Positions 5,696 to 5,715 of a stretch of DNA of 5,715 nucleotides are shown here, piece by piece. The DNA lies in assembly GCA_026419655.1 (NCBI GenBank), contig JANZZA010000642.1:1-5715 (forward strand). The letters are read 5' to 3'. Source of the stretch: Armatimonadota bacterium (lineage in GTDB: Bacteria > Armatimonadota > Zipacnadia > Zipacnadales > FEN-943). How positions within the stretch are numbered: the first letter of the stretch is position 1; the number at the start of each line of letters is the position of its first letter. A program made the position numbers and the translations under genes. The notes beneath the pieces are model-generated. The model ran no database searches, was not told the origin of the DNA, and saw nothing but the letters and a program-made list of their open reading frames with translations.

Positions 5696-5715
5696 CTGTC
5701 TCTTATACACATCTC
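5696..5715 (+). other. Nextera/Tn5 mosaic-end sequencing adapter (artefact)
   Basis: CTGTCTCTTATACACATCT at 5696-5714 is the complement of the 19-base Tn5 mosaic end used in transposase-based library kits, and the final C agrees with the start of the i7-side adapter read-through. It is not genomic DNA of the organism. The real sequence ends at 5695, where a library fragment ended. Confidence 0.96.

Noticed and set aside
5696..5714. Tn5-like transposon end as a real mobile element
   Set aside because: The sequence is the engineered mosaic end at the exact contig edge, followed by the first base of the i7 adapter; a library artefact is far more likely.

Overview
This window carries the effector half of a type I-E CRISPR-Cas operon, all on the + strand: the 3' end of cas3, then cse1 (casA/cas8e), cse2 (casB/cas11), cas7e (casC), cas5e (casD) and cas6e (casE). 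The DNA is GC-rich (clearly above 60% by eye). Gene starts carry strong purine-rich Shine-Dalgarno sites (GAGGAGG, AGGAGGTG), and gaps are only a few bases or negative. This fits a high-GC bacterium with strong ribosome-binding sites, such as a Clostridia-like Firmicute. Actinobacteria or another high-GC group cannot be excluded from the sequence, and no taxonomic marker is present.

Layout: 1-362 is the C-terminal end of Cas3 (window starts inside the gene). 367-2046 is Cse1, the large PAM-reading subunit. 2071-2751 is Cse2, the small subunit, with an unusually long low-complexity linker. 2771-3943 is Cas7e, the crRNA-binding backbone. 3946-4689 is Cas5e. 4671-5306 is Cas6e, the crRNA endonuclease, which overlaps cas5e by 19 bases. 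From 5307 to 5695 there is no gene, no CRISPR repeat and no tRNA that I can support, only short GC-rich inverted repeats. The last 20 bases (5696-5715) are a Nextera/Tn5 mosaic-end sequencing adapter, so the right edge is a library artefact.

How the genes work together (family knowledge): Cas6e cuts the repeat RNA and stays on the crRNA 3' handle, Cas5e caps the 5' handle, several Cas7e coat the spacer, Cse2 dimers form the belly, and Cse1 reads the PAM and recruits Cas3 to unwind and degrade the target. All Cascade subunits look intact and Cas6e keeps its expected active-site residues, so interference looks functional provided the unseen part of Cas3 is intact.

This is a known system, not a new one. 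The points worth a second look are: no cas1/cas2 or array in the 389 bases after cas6e, where cas1 is usually found; a change in arginine codon use between cse1-cse2 and cas7-cas5-cas6; disordered insertions in Cse1 and Cse2; and the adapter at the contig end.
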